A stretch of DNA of 64,000 nucleotides, taken from NCBI GenBank assembly GCA_037501455.1, contig CM074858.1:37879001-37943000 (forward strand), in the 5' to 3' direction. This DNA comes from Lantana camara. Taxonomy: Eukaryota; Streptophyta; Magnoliopsida; Lamiales; Verbenaceae. The notes beneath the pieces are model-generated. The model did no database searches and was not told the origin of the DNA. It saw only the letters and a program-made list of their open reading frames with translations. Below are positions 51,501 through 64,000 of the stretch, one piece after another (within the stretch, counting starts at the first letter, position 1; the number at the start of each line of letters is the position of its first letter). Made by a program: the position numbers and the translations under genes.

Positions 51501-51906
51501 CTCTAACTCTCACTATGAGGACTACGCCTCTCGAATTCTTTATATCTTTCCCCCGATACGTCATTCCTATCCTCCATGCCTCAAAAAGAACTTGTAGTAA
51601 GGCGTTGTTAGCATGATACTTGGCCGTGGTTTGATATTATCTTTATAACCTGTAAATCATAACTCATTTCGAAGGTACATGCATGCGATTAGGGCATGCA
51701 TATGGCACATATTCAACACGAAAGACACGGATCCAGTATAAAATGCAACAGGTAATTCGACAAGATTAAAAAGAAAGACAATTTCAAGTTCAAAATCGAT
51801 GCAATGCGCACATTAACACGTAGTTCCTATGCCGAATGACCTAGACTGACCTACACAACACGAGAGCCCGAGTTTTGTAACCCGTAGCTCTGATACCACT
51901 TAAGGA
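48576..51906 (-). mobile_element. Array internal domain 2 (3,331 bp)
   Basis: Same layout as internal domain 1: polypurine tract, minisatellite, noncoding body, primer site. By eye it differs from internal domain 3 at only a handful of positions (for example CCCCTGGTGG versus CCCGTGGTGG near 49,793, and GAAGATCC versus GAATATCC near 51,438). Confidence 0.88.
51887..51898 (-). promoter_or_regulatory. Primer-binding site of array copy 2
   Basis: TGGTATCAGAGC on the minus strand, eight bases from LTR3. Confidence 0.9.
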
Positions 51907-54900
51907 TGTAACACACGAGCGCAAGGTGTTACATCCCCGGCACCGAGACCAGACCCGAATATGAAATGGACGATCCATACCCAAGCCAAATCATGGCGAA
52001 CGGGGACATACACACACTCTATGCTAGGCGGGACTAACCCTTGAACCATAAAACAACGTAAAATATTAAAGCGGAAGCATTAACTGGCCGTAATATAAAC
52101 GATAATCATTCACGTTCCAAAATAGGCCATTTACATCATCAAACACCATCAAGGCTTAAAACAACAAGTACGCTCCATTAATTAATCATATACAAAGATC
52201 AAAATACCATGTGTAAGTGTAAGACCGTAAATACAAGGGCTAAAAGTGAATGTAAAACCTATGACTCGAAATCCCGCCTAGTTCCTTAACACCTGCACAA
52301 CACAACTGAAAACCAAACGGGTTCAGTTCAAAAGGGACTGGTGGGTATAAAAATAGGGCATAAATATAATATACGACAGTATTTAACAATCACATACAAG
52401 CTATAATCCCAAGTGAGGTTTTTAAAGGATTTCCCAAGTGGGCAAATAGAAATCATCAAAAGGGATTATAACGATTCATTTACATTAGGTCAAGGTCGTT
52501 AGTGGCCCGGGGAGTGGGCGTGCATTATCTCCAACCAACACCTCGTGTAATTCATTAACATTCATTCATTCTTTAACATTCATTCATTGTTTTCATGCAA
52601 TTATTCTTTCGTGCGCATTCAATAACATTTACACCTTCTTCCTCCGGGTTGGTGGCGGGTTTGCAAGGCCCATCCACCCATTCATTGACCAAAAGGGGAA
52701 CATGACTCCCCAGATGGCACTCAGCGTCCATTCCTCGCTAACTCCTAACGAGGTCCGGTTACGTCGTTCATTGGTGGGACCAGTGTGAGGGTTTCCCGTC
52801 AGCCCATGCCTCCTCGGGTCCCCACTCACACCAAGTCCCTGGGCCCCATTCATTGTGAACATTCATTCATTCTCGCCAAAACATTAGGTAGGATTCAAGA
52901 AATAAGAGCTTTACGTTTGCAATCATTTACTCGAGAAAACGGCTCTATATACATATAATAATTTTTAGCTGAAGTCTTTACACGTTGAGGTATATAGGGT
53001 CATTTATCTACTAGTAGAGAAACCCACCTTAAACGGCAACAAGGAGAACACACGAGCCTCACAGACCAGCCTCGTCTCCAACGGACTCAAAATCTGTGCA
53101 AGAGAGGTGAGGTGAGACTCAAGATGACCAAATAAGACGCTCGGCAATGAAATGATTATGATATGAATGTATAAAAGATAAGATTATGTTATGAAAATGT
53201 TCATGTGCACTATTAAGGAATTTAACTCATATAATCAAGTCATTCAATCATTCGTTCACTTTCATTCGACATTAGAAGCGTTCATATTCATTCAAGTCAT
53301 AAATTCACATTTCAATTAATTTCAATTCAAGAATTCAAATAGGGGCATAACACGTATTAAATCACATTTAAAATTAGAACATAAACAAGTAAACACATTC
53401 AATCGCATTTACAATTAGAAAATAAATAATTAAATACATTCAATTAAATTCAGGAAATTAAATTAAACATGAAATAGGTAACAATTAAATTCTATAATTC
53501 AATTAAATCAATTAATATTTAATATTTAATAAATATATAAATATATAATTAAATATAATATACATACCTATTTTATATTATAATATATATATATAATTAA
53601 TACATGCACGTATATATATATATATATATAACACATGCATGCAATACTAATTAATTATATATACATATATATATATGCATGCATACATTCAGCACAACAA
53701 CAAAACATGCATGCAACTCCATTAAATCAACCAATTTCATGTATGAAACATTGATTTCCAACAACCACCACACTCATGCATGCAACCCCTTTTAAGATGT
53801 ATACAACATTCAATCAAGGAGACAACCAAAAAGAAAGAAGCAGCAGCAGCAGTTCACGAACACCACAGAAACATGCATGGAAAATTACAAGGTGACACCC
53901 CCGTGTCAACCCCAAAGAACAAACCGAGACACCCCCGTGTCTCGGTACAACAACTCCAGACAATCACGCACCCCCGTTACAAGCTGAAAAATAAAGGATT
54001 GACACCCCCGTGTTTGACAGCAGCAGCTCCATCAAAAACGTAGGCTTATGCCCTGTTTTTTGGGCAGGAAACGCAGCAACAACTAAAGCTACAAACAAGC
54101 AGGAGACGCAGCAATAAAAGCTACGAAATGCAGCAACAAATCAGCCTTAACAATGCACAAAATTGACAGCAAAAGCAAGGAGGAAAAGCAGCAGTTTTGA
54201 CAGCAACTTTCAGGCCAAAAACAGGGCAAAACTGATGCGAAAACAGGGCATAGAATGATCTCAAGTAATCTTAATAAGTTCAGGTCATTTAAGCTATCAA
54301 ATGTGCAGCAAAATAACACTAATTCAACATATATATCAGTTCCAAGAAAGCTCACACACGGGAAGAAGGCATACGCGACATTACATGAAGATTTTCTCAA
54401 AGTTCCAAAATTGATATCTCAAACAATACCTCAACTACCATGTAATCACAGATCATACATGAGAAGAGGATGTCAAAACAATCATTTTCAGGCTTGGAAT
54501 CAATCAAATCCATGAAGAAACAAAAGAGATCAACCAAAAAGCTCTAAACCCCTTATTTTCGAACTTAGCCCAAAAACCTATGAAACCATGCTCAAATTTG
54601 GGGATGAATGAATGAAAATGATCAGGAATGAACATATAATACAACCCTAAGCTTACCTTGTTGACTGGATGAGGATTGGATGAGATTTGAGCTCCAAAAT
54701 CTCCAAGGAACCAAGGGTTATGGGAAAGAACTGGAGAGCAGTAACTTTGGCTGAGATTTGTGATTTTTGTGAGGGTTGGTTCGGTTAGGGCATGGTATAT
54801 CACGTTAGGTGGTTGAGTTAGGTTTCTATAGCATCAAACCATGGTTAATTTGGTCAACAAATGAATAAGTTATGGCCATTTTAGTGCAACAAGGTCAGTT

Positions 54901-55703
54901 TCATCGCCGTTTCGTTTTTCGGTTGAATATCGGGGGTTCAAATGACGTTAGAAAAATATAAGGCTAAGTTTACTAAACTCGAATTTTCGTTATGAGTTCA
55001 GCGAAGTTGATGGAACTCGAATCCGAGTTCCCGAGCTCAAGATATTAAATACGGAACCAATGGTACGCTAGTTGTTCGTTAGCCCCCGACTTCGATTCCA
55101 AAATTCAAATTAAATCCGAAACATATGCAAATGAATCCGAAAATACGAAACGAACAAATATTCATATACAAGACACGTATAAGTTCAACATAGTAAATTT
55201 GCACGAAATTTCGGTATCATTTCATATAGAAACGAAGCACGTAAATGTCATTCATATGCAATATAACAATAAAATTCATAATATTATCAATTTTATTAAA
55301 ATCACATACGTATATATATATATATACAATTTATAAAACATGCATGCATAAATAATTTATAAATATAAAATGCATGCATTAATATATTCATGCACACGTA
55401 CACAATTAACATATATATATACATATAAATATATTCAATAATTACGTATATAATTTAGGTAACATGCATGCAAAATTTATGATTTAATAACAAATTCACT
55501 AATTAAATTCAATTAGCACATTAACATATTAATATTATATAAATTAATATTAATAAAACTTAAAATATAATAATTAACATAATTAACATTAAGTATAATT
55601 AAAATAAAATTAAACATATTAAACACGTATAATTAATTATCTCGCGCAATTTGATAAACACATACATCATGCTGTTCAAAAATAAGAAAAACGGGGCGTT
55701 ACA
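51907..55703 (-). repeat. Array LTR3 (3,797 bp), crossover chimera
   Basis: Starts TGTAACACACGAGCGCAAGG and ends GGGGCGTTACA. Diagnostic bases match LTR4 up to 54,443 and LTR2 from 54,514 on, so it looks like the product of a crossover between LTR2-like and LTR4-like parents. Confidence 0.88.
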
Positions 55704-58700
55704 ACCTCTCCCCCTTAAAAGAATCCGTCCTCGGATTCACTATCTGCCTGAAAACAATTAATGAAGGAACCCCGTTCCTCACAAACAGCAAAGAGAGAAT
55801 CCCGGTCTCTCAAACAGCAAAGAGAGAACCCCGTCTCTCAAGAACAACAAAGAGAGAACCCCGTCTCTCAAAAAAAACAAAGAGAGAACCCCGTCTCTCA
55901 AAAACAAAAAAGAGTTCAAAATACAAAATACAGCCATAACGAAGAACAAACACCAAGGAGAAAACTTCAAAATATCCAATTACAGCAACTTAGTCAAACA
56001 ATCACATAAAGCCAGAGAATAAGCATCACTTACTTACATCCAATATCGATCGTACCACCATAATTAATAAATCAAAGAGTCAAAGCACAAATTAGCAAAA
56101 TTAGTTAAATTAACAATGCATGTATGCGTATGCCATGGATGTCTGAGGTACCGTTCACCATGGAAATGAATTTGAAGCCAAAACCTTTCTGGTCCCAAGG
56201 TATGGTCTGAACCCAAAAGCTAGCTCGACTCTTGGCTTGTCGTTAATATCTTCAATGTGTCCACCTTCTTCCATTTCTCGGTTATACGTTAACCCTGATC
56301 CAATTAACCTGCTTGTCCCAGACGAGTTTTACCCTACATCTTCAGATTCCAGGCCAGTCTTTTCACGGTTCATGCCTCCTTCTATAATTTGGTGAAACCC
56401 TTGCAATTCAATACCCTTTTAGATTAATAATCACAGCCCTCTTGTTGAGTTCTTTCCAAATCGGATTGTGATCACCGGTTCACAAAAATTTTGGATTAAT
56501 CTCTTCGTGGATCGTTTCCTCATCCCTTCATCCTCCTAAAGCTATTAAGCATTCATTAGATTTCGGTCCACCCCAAATTTCTAATCGAGGGGAAACTTCC
56601 TTGATACTTCTTAAGATTCAATTCAAGTCCTTCCATAGTTATTTCTTTCTGATTCCTTTCTGCTCAAATTCCTTCTAACTTGTTATGGAAAAACGACTAG
56701 CGATGCTGTAGGGTTTTATTGTGTTACTTGATGTCCGAACTCCTCCAATACTTAGCCAGATTACCCTCTATGGTTACCATCACGAACGCATTAATTGGAT
56801 TTAATCTTTGTTCCCTGAGGCGATTTAATGGTCTCGCCGAAGCTCTTCCATAATTCCATTATTTTCCAAAATCTAAATCCCATGTATAGAAATGCTCGCC
56901 ACACCCTCTCCTCAACATCCCGTGGTGGTCTTCAACACTAACTTAATACTTAACGCTCACTTTAATAGTTTAACCATTAAGGTTCTTTTATTTATTCTAA
57001 TCACCGCCATGAGGACTTCCAAATCTTCCTTAATTTGAAATTCTGCTATTCCTTACTAAGATATTTCTTCGAGTACCACTTCAATCTTCCAATTTTTTTC
57101 TCGGTCGTGCTCTCCCCCTTAAATTTCTATTGTCACGTGTTGAACTCCATCGATTCTTCTTTTGTCGAAGTTCTGGATGAATAATTCCCATTAGGGAGGA
57201 TTTAATCAAAAGGCCAACCCCAAAGTTTTGCTTTTCAACTTCCCTTCTACTTCGCTTGATGCCCTAACCCCTTTCCTAACCTCGTCTGATCCAAACACCC
57301 CGCAATCAACTCTAATCTTGCTTCTCTTTATAAATTCCCGTTTCCATTAACCTATCCTTTACTTGAAATTCTTTGTTTCCCCGAAGTCATCTTCATTGAA
57401 TTCGAAAGTGGCTCGGTTAAGTAATACTTGATAGTTGGGATGAAAGAACTTCCTATCAATTAAACACTAGAATGCATGTCGGGTTAAAATTGGCGATGCA
57501 TGTGTCACGTTTACATCAAGCAATTATGCATCACATTAGCGCAACGAAACCAAATAGAAATGCACAGATAAACATTAGGCCAGAAGAGTAAATAATTAAC
57601 GCGAAATATGATGCACGTGCTATGAATGTTTTGGAACCTGTCACTAATGTGGTAAGCTATTAGCTCAGTAGCTTTTCTTCGTTCCTCCAATTCCGAGGTT
57701 ACTTTGACTTGGTGATTATTCCTTGCCTTTCCCACAGTCTTCAAGTTTTCCATGAATCTTTTTGCATCACTTGTATCTTCCACTATCCGGACTTGAAATT
57801 TCACGAATCCTGATTTCTTCGACATCCATTGAATTAGCCTCTGCATTTACCCCCGAGAATCGCCCTTCAACCTTGCTCAAATTCTCTTACAAAAATGAAC
57901 CCCAATGTCATTCTGAACCCTACTTCTCGCCATCACCGTGATCAAGACTCCCGTGCTTATCCTTTATAAGTTTAATTCACCTCCAATTGCTTCTACTCGA
58001 GCGCAGGATTCCCTTGCAAAGAGTCTCTCCCCGAGAATAATCCTTCAACCAGTCTTTGCCTTTCTTTATAGTTCCCATTTGTTGCTCCATATTTTCCAAT
58101 TCAACTTCACAACATGACAATTCAGCTTGGATTTGGAAAAACGACTCAAATCCTGTCATCCATATCGCCACCTTCCCTAAATTTGTATTCACACAATTAC
58201 TTGCCTCTCTCTACTCCCTTCCAGACTCGTTTCTATTTTAGTAGCAATCCAGAGCACCCAAATTCAAACCCTTCTCGATCTTCACCTCCAAAATCTCGAT
58301 TTCTAATTTCCAGGTTTATTTAACAATCCTTCTTTGACAACTCTTGGTGCTCAATTTCCATCGAATTGATTTTACCTTGACTCCTCCCAGTCCTCGATAC
58401 CTCTTCAATGGTCCGAACCCTGAACCAAAATACCTTCAAGGTTCATTTACTTCATTCCTTAGGTTGAACGATCCCGTTGGCTCCAATTATGGCTTCTTAT
58501 GTAAGAGAGCCGCACATGTCAACCTTTGGAGTCATAAATATTTCCCGATCAATTCCTATTTCTACGAATATCCCTCTACAGTTGCCTCTTCTTAAGTCAA
58601 ACTTCCATTTCAGCTCCTATCCCTTGAACTCTAACTCTCACTATGAGGACTACGCCTCTCGAATTCTTTATATCTTTCCCCCGATACGTCATTCCTATCC

Positions 58701-59034
58701 TCCATGCCTCAAAAAGAACTTGTAGTAAGGCGTTGTTAGCATGATACTTGGCCGTGGTTTGATATTATCTTTATAACCTGTAAATCATAACTCATTTCGA
58801 AGGTACATGCATGCGATTAGGGCATGCATATGGCACATATTCAACACGAAAGACACGGATCCAGTATAAAATGCAACAGGTAATTCGACAAGATTAAAAA
58901 GAAAGACAATTTCAAGTTCAAAATCGATGCAATGCGCACATTATCACGTAGTTCCTATGCCGAATGACCTAGACTGACCTACACAACACGAGAGCCCGAG
59001 TTTTGTAACCCGTAGCTCTGATACCACTTAAGGA
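55704..59034 (-). mobile_element. Array internal domain 3 (3,331 bp)
   Basis: Nearly identical to internal domain 2, including the minisatellite and all small frames. Its polypurine tract is at 55,704-55,723. The near-identity marks it as part of the youngest duplication step. Confidence 0.88.
59015..59026 (-). promoter_or_regulatory. Primer-binding site of array copy 3 (outermost, functional 5' position)
   Basis: TGGTATCAGAGC on the minus strand, eight bases inside LTR4, which is the outer 5' LTR of the array. Confidence 0.9.
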
Positions 59035-62000
59035 TGTAACACACGAGCGCAAGGTGTTACATCTCCGGCACCGAGACCAGACCCGAATATGAAATGGACG
59101 ATCCATACCCAAGCCAAATCATGGCGAACGGGGACATACACACACTCTATGCTAGGCGGGACTAACCCTTGAACCATAAAACAACATAAAATATTAAAGC
59201 GGAAGCATTAACTGGCCGTAATATAAACGATAATCATTCACGTTCCAAAATAGGCCATTTACATCATCAAACACCATCAAGGCTTAAAACAACAAGTACG
59301 CTCCATTAATTAATCATATACAAAGATCAAAATACCATGTGTAAGTGTAAGACCGTAAATACAAGGGCTAAAAGTGAATGTAAAACCTATGACTCGAAAT
59401 CCCGCCTAGTTCCTTAACACCTGCACAACACAACTGAAAACCAAACGGGTTCAGTTCAAAAGGGACTGGTGGGTATAAAAATAGGGCATAAATATAATAT
59501 ACGACAGTATTTAACAATCACATACAAGCTATAATCCCAAGTGAGGTTTTTAAAGGATTTCCCAAGTGGGCAAATAGAAATCATCAAAAGGGATTATAAC
59601 GATTCATTTACATTAGGTCAAGGTCGTTAGTGGCCCGGGGAGTGGGCGTGCATTATCTCCAACCAACACCTCGTGTAATTCATTAACATTCATTCATTCT
59701 TTAACATTCATTCATTGTTTTCATGCAATTATTCTTTCGTGCGCATTCAATAACATTTACACCTTCTTCCTCCGGGTTGGTGGCGGGTTTGCAAGGCCCA
59801 TCCACCCATTCATTGACCAAAAGGGGAACATGACTCCCCAGATGGCACTCAGCGTCCATTCCTCGCTAACTCCTAACGAGGTCCGGTTACGTCGTTCATT
59901 GGTGGGACCAGTGTGAGGGTTTCCCGTCAGCCCATGCCTCCTCGGGTCCCCACTCACACCAAGTCCCTGGGCCCCATTCATTGTGAACATTCATTCATTC
60001 TCGCCAAAACATTAGGTAGGATTCAAGAAATAAGAGCTTTACGTTTGCAATCATTTACTCGAGAAAACGACTCTATATACATATAATAATTTTTAGCTGA
60101 AGTCTTTACACGTTGAGGTATATAGGGTCATTTATCTACTAGTAGAGAAACCCACCTTAAACGGCAACAAGGAGAACACACGAGCCTCACAGACCAGCCT
60201 CGTCTCCAACGGACTCAAAATCTGTGCAAGAGAGGTGAGGTGAGACTCAAGATGACCAAATAAGACGCTCGGCAATGAAATGATTATGATATGAATGTAT
60301 AAAAGATAAGATTATGTTATGAAAATGTTCATGTGCACTATTAAGGAATTTAACTCATATAATCAAGTCATTCAATCATTCGTTCACTTTCATTCGACAT
60401 TAGAAGCGTTCATATTCATTCAAGTCATAAATTCACATTTCAATTAATTTCAATTCAAGAATTCAAATAGGGGCATAACACGTATTAAATCACATTTAAA
60501 ATTAGAACATAAACAAGTAAACACATTCAATCGCATTTACAATTAGAAAATAAATAATTAAATACATTCAATTAAATTCAGGAAATTAAATTAAACATGA
60601 AATAGGTAACAATTAAATTCTATAATTCAATTAAATCAATTAATATTTAATATTTAATAAATATATAAATATATAATTAAATATAATATACATACCTATT
60701 TTATATTATAATATATATATATAATTAATACATGCACGTATATATATATATATATATATAACACATGCATGCAATACTAATTAATTATATATACATATAT
60801 ATATATGCATGCATACATTCAGCACAACAACAAAACATGCATGCAACTCCATTAAATCAACCAATTTCATGTATGAAACATTGATTTCCAACAACCACCA
60901 CACTCATGCATGCAACCCCTTTTAAGATGTATACAACATTCAATCAAGGAGACAACCAAAAAGAAAGAAGCAGCAGCAGCAGTTCACGAACACCACAGAA
61001 ACATGCATGGAAAATTACAAGGTGACACCCCCGTGTCAACCCCAAAGAACAAACCGAGACACCCCCGTGTCTCGGTACAACAACTCCAGACAATCACGTA
61101 CCCCCGTTACAAGCTGAAAAATAAAGGATTGACACCCCCGTGTTTGACAGCAGCAGCTCCATCAAAAACGTAGGCTTATGCCCTGTTTTTTGGGCAGGAA
61201 ACGCAGCAACAACTAAAGCTACAAACAAGCAGGAGACGCAGCAATAAAAGCTACGAAATGCAGCAACAAATCAGCCTTAACAATGCACAAAATTGACAGC
61301 AAAAGCAAGGAGGAAAAGCAGCAGTTTTGACAGCAACTTTCAGGCCAAAAACAGGGCAAAACTGATGCGAAAACAGGGCATAGAATGATCTCAAGTAATC
61401 TTAATAAGTTCAGGTCATTTAAGCTATCAAATGTGCAGCAAAATAACACTAATTCAACATATATATCAGTTCCAAGAAAGCTCACACACGGGAAGAAGGC
61501 ATACGTGACATTACATGAAGATTTTCTCAAAGTTCCAAAATTGATATCTCAAACAATACCTCAACTACCATGTAATCACAGATCATACATGAGAAGAGGA
61601 TGTCAAAACAATCATTTTCAGGCTTGGAATCAATCAAATCCATTAAGAAACAAAAGAGATCAACCAAAAAGCTCTAAACCCCTTATTTTCGAACTCAGCC
61701 CACAAACCTATGAAACTATGCTCAAATTTGGGGATGAATGAATGCAAATGATCAGGAATGAACATATAATACAACCCTAAGCTTACCTTGTTGATTGGAT
61801 GAGGATTGGATGAGATTTGAGCTCCAAAATCTCCAAGGAACCAAGGGTTACAGGAAAGAACTGGAGAGCAGTAACTTTGGCTGAGATTTGTGATTTTTGT
61901 GAGGGTTGGTTCGGTTAGGGCATGGTATATCAGGTTAGGTGGTTGAGTTAGGTTTCTATAGCATCAAACCATGGTTAATTTGGTCAACAAATGAATAAGT

Positions 62001-62827
62001 TATGGCCATTTTAGTGCAACAAGGTCAGTTTCATCACCGTTTCGTTTTTCGGTTGAATATCGGGGGTTCAAATGACGTTAGAAAAATATAAGGCTAAGTT
62101 TACTAAACTCAAATTTTTGTTACGAGTTCAGCGAAGTTGACGGAACTCGAATCTTAGTTCCTGAGCTCAAGATATTAAATACGGAACCAAGGGTACGCTA
62201 GTTGCTCGTTAGCCCCCGACTTGGATTCCAAAATTCAAATTAAATCCGAAACATATGCAAATGAATCCGAAAATACGAAACAAACAAATATTCATATACA
62301 AGACACGTATAAGCTCAACATAGTAAATTTGCACGAAATTTCGGTATCATTTCATATAGAAACGAAGCACGTAAATGTCATTCAGATGCAATATAACAAT
62401 AAAATTCATAATATTATCAATTTTATTAAAATCACATACGTATATATATATACAATTTATAAAACATGCATGCATAAATAATTTATAAATATAAAATGCA
62501 TGCATTAATATATTCATGCACACGTACACAATTAACATATATATACATATAAATATATTCAATAATTACGTATATAATTTAGGTAACATGCATGCAAAAT
62601 TTATGATTTAATAACAAATTCACTAATTAAATTCGATTAGCACATTAACATATTAATATTATATAAATTAATATTAATAAAACTTAAAATATAATAATTA
62701 ACATAATTAACATTAAGTATAATTAAAATAAAATTAAACATATTAAACACGTATAATTAATTATCTCGCGCAATTTGATAAACACATACATCATGCTGAT
62801 CAAAAATAAGAAAAACGGGGCATTACA
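59035..62827 (-). repeat. Array LTR4 (3,793 bp; outer 5' LTR in element orientation)
   Basis: Starts TGTAACACACGAGCGCAAGG and ends GGGGCATTACA, followed directly by the GGTGG duplication. The left part matches LTR3. The right part shares states with LTR1 (for example GAACTCAGCCC and the CATTACA end) rather than with LTR2 and LTR3. Confidence 0.9.
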
Positions 62828-63655
62828 GGTGGGATCCCCCGACTCAGGTTATGTATTTATGTGGGGGTTGAGAGCGGTACCTCTCCTCCCCAAACGGTGT
62901 GGAGGTGGGATTGATTTATGATTCGTTTTGTTTTTGCTTCGCCTATGTTTATGAAGTAAGTGGGTTGGATTTCGAGCTTTCGGTACGTTATGTTTCGTTT
63001 ATGGTTGTGAAACGGGAGCGGATTTCTTACTCTAAAACTTTCCTGATTTTGGCCTCGACCTCAAACTTCTTTCTTTATATATATTATCACGGGTTAAAAT
63101 GTTTTTGAATGCAAAAACCGCGCCCGGTTCATGAACCCTTTCAGCTTTGTATATGCTTTGCTCTTATGTATATGTATGGGTGTGTGTGTTAGCCGCCTCA
63201 CCAGTCTCTAGGAGTGACCCTCGTTATTTCTCTCTTTTTTTTTCCTTCGTTTTAAGTTTGCAGGTACCCGTTTTATGGGATTTGGAGCTAGGCGGTTGTC
63301 TTTGAGTCTTGGTTTTGGACAGCTTGAGTCTCATGCATTGTATCTCGTTTATTTTACGCAATTTGTTAGTTTCGAAATATATATTAAATTGCTACTTAGT
63401 TCTGTCCTGGGATTCAGTTCTGTATATTTGCTTTCTATCTAAGGTTGTATAAGTAATATGTGGAGAACAAGATATGTTTTGTGCTTGCATGCTATAAGTT
63501 TTTAGTTGTTGGCTTCCACGATTTTGTTTTTGCGTGCTCTGAGTAGGGTCTAGACTGCCTACCTTAAGTTGGATTTTTATTTGTCACCCGTTCGCTGTGG
63601 CTTGATGCGTGGACGGAGTCCCATTTTGTTTCAGGTGTTGGGCTATGGTGCGGGG
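62828..63655 (+). mobile_element. LTR X2, right part (continues after the array)
   Basis: It starts with the second GGTGG copy. Similarity to the other long LTRs continues through CACCAGTC (63,201) and an acceptor-like TTTGCAG|G at 63,257-63,264 followed by GGAGCTAGGCGG. It ends GGTGCGGGG, where the family is expected to finish TGTTACA; there a Copia LTR begins. The frame at 62,899-63,108 shows no domain. Confidence 0.7.
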
Positions 63656-64000
63656 TGTTAGGAATAGTGCCCTAGAAAGCCGATTCGACGTAATCTGCTT
63701 TGGGACTTTTCTTATATCACAGACAATCTTTGAATAATATACGATTGATTATAGGCAAACACTTCTTTATATGCCAATACGTGTTTTGTGTGTTTCCATT
63801 ACGTGCGCATGTATGAGAACTCCCCTAATCCTGATGACTTTAGGACTCTACCATTTAGGTGAAATGGTTCATGAAACGAGCCCTATATCACATAAGTCAT
63901 GATTAGTAAAATACTCCAAGCCGATGAGTCCTACAGACAGTGGGAGTGTCAACCTGACTCCTCTAAGGCTTGCTTGTGGGATCACGCCCTTAAGAAGGAC
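63656..64000 (+). mobile_element. Copia-type LTR, left part (runs off the window)
   Basis: It starts TGTTAGGAATAGTGCCCTAG, a start typical of plant Copia LTRs, and replaces the expected last bases of X2. The other end and any target duplication lie outside the window. Confidence 0.6.

Larger units (their letters stand above)
37798..62827 (-). mobile_element. Tandem array of a LARD-like non-autonomous LTR retrotransposon: 4 LTRs, 3 internal domains
   Basis: The order on the plus strand is LTR1, internal 1, LTR2, internal 2, LTR3, internal 3, LTR4, total 25,030 bp, with period 7.0-7.1 kb. A primer site (reverse complement of TGGTATCAGAGC) and a polypurine tract define the orientation as minus. 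The long LTRs and the roughly 3.3-kb domain without recognisable gag, protease, reverse transcriptase or integrase match the LARD class, mobilised in trans. The primer type and TGTAAyrCCCCG start suggest a Tekay/Del-type chromovirus partner (inference). A single GGTGG duplication brackets the whole, so it is one insertion enlarged in place. Confidence 0.9.

Noticed and set aside
37798..62827. Segmental duplication of host DNA as the cause of the 7.1-kb periodicity
   Set aside because: The repeat borders coincide exactly with LTR ends, primer sites and polypurine tracts, and one target duplication flanks the whole, which fits LTR recombination.

Overview
This is plant nuclear DNA, most likely eudicot. 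The first 26 kb carry a many-exon gene with GT-AG introns. The remaining 38 kb are nested LTR retrotransposons with plant-type primer sites (the reverse complement of TGGTATCAGAGC, matching initiator tRNA-Met) and a polypurine tract. I cannot name the species.

Region 1 (1-26.5 kb): one plus-strand gene fills this part. It is a HEAT-repeat protein of the HEATR5/Laa1 family, orthologous to Arabidopsis SWEETIE. I can place 37 exons (740-25,666); every exon phase fits the next, giving about 1,803 uninterrupted codons to a natural stop. The first few hundred codons lie left of the window. The twelfth visible intron is swollen to 4 kb by two nested Mutator-like elements, each with a 9-bp target duplication (one has a single mismatch). 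A third Mutator-type MITE lies about 0.9 kb downstream of the stop.

Region 2 (27.3-37.8 kb): a pile of LTRs. It holds a Ty3/gypsy-like LTR piece; a 3.84-kb solo LTR (minus orientation, duplication TGTAA) inserted at the first base of a related plus-oriented LTR; an 840-bp Copia-type LTR with six G-boxes; and another long LTR of the same superfamily (X2), interrupted by the array of region 3.

Region 3 (37,798-62,827): a 25-kb tandem array of a non-autonomous, LARD-like element in minus orientation. It has four 3.7-3.8-kb LTRs alternating with three 3,331-bp internal domains without recognisable gag or pol. One 5-bp duplication, GGTGG, brackets the whole array, so it is one insertion that grew in place by unequal LTR-LTR crossing over. 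Diagnostic differences show that LTR3 is a crossover product between LTR2-like and LTR4-like parents, with the switch between 54,443 and 54,514.

Region 4 (62,828-64,000): the rest of X2, then the start of a Copia LTR running off the window.

The most unusual signal is a recurring set of small inverted repeats in the long LTRs and next to the polypurine tract. Several have different stem sequences around the same C-rich loop. They occur with a shared promoter-like core and conserved splice-like sites. The LTR families therefore share an architecture that ordinary LTR annotation does not describe.
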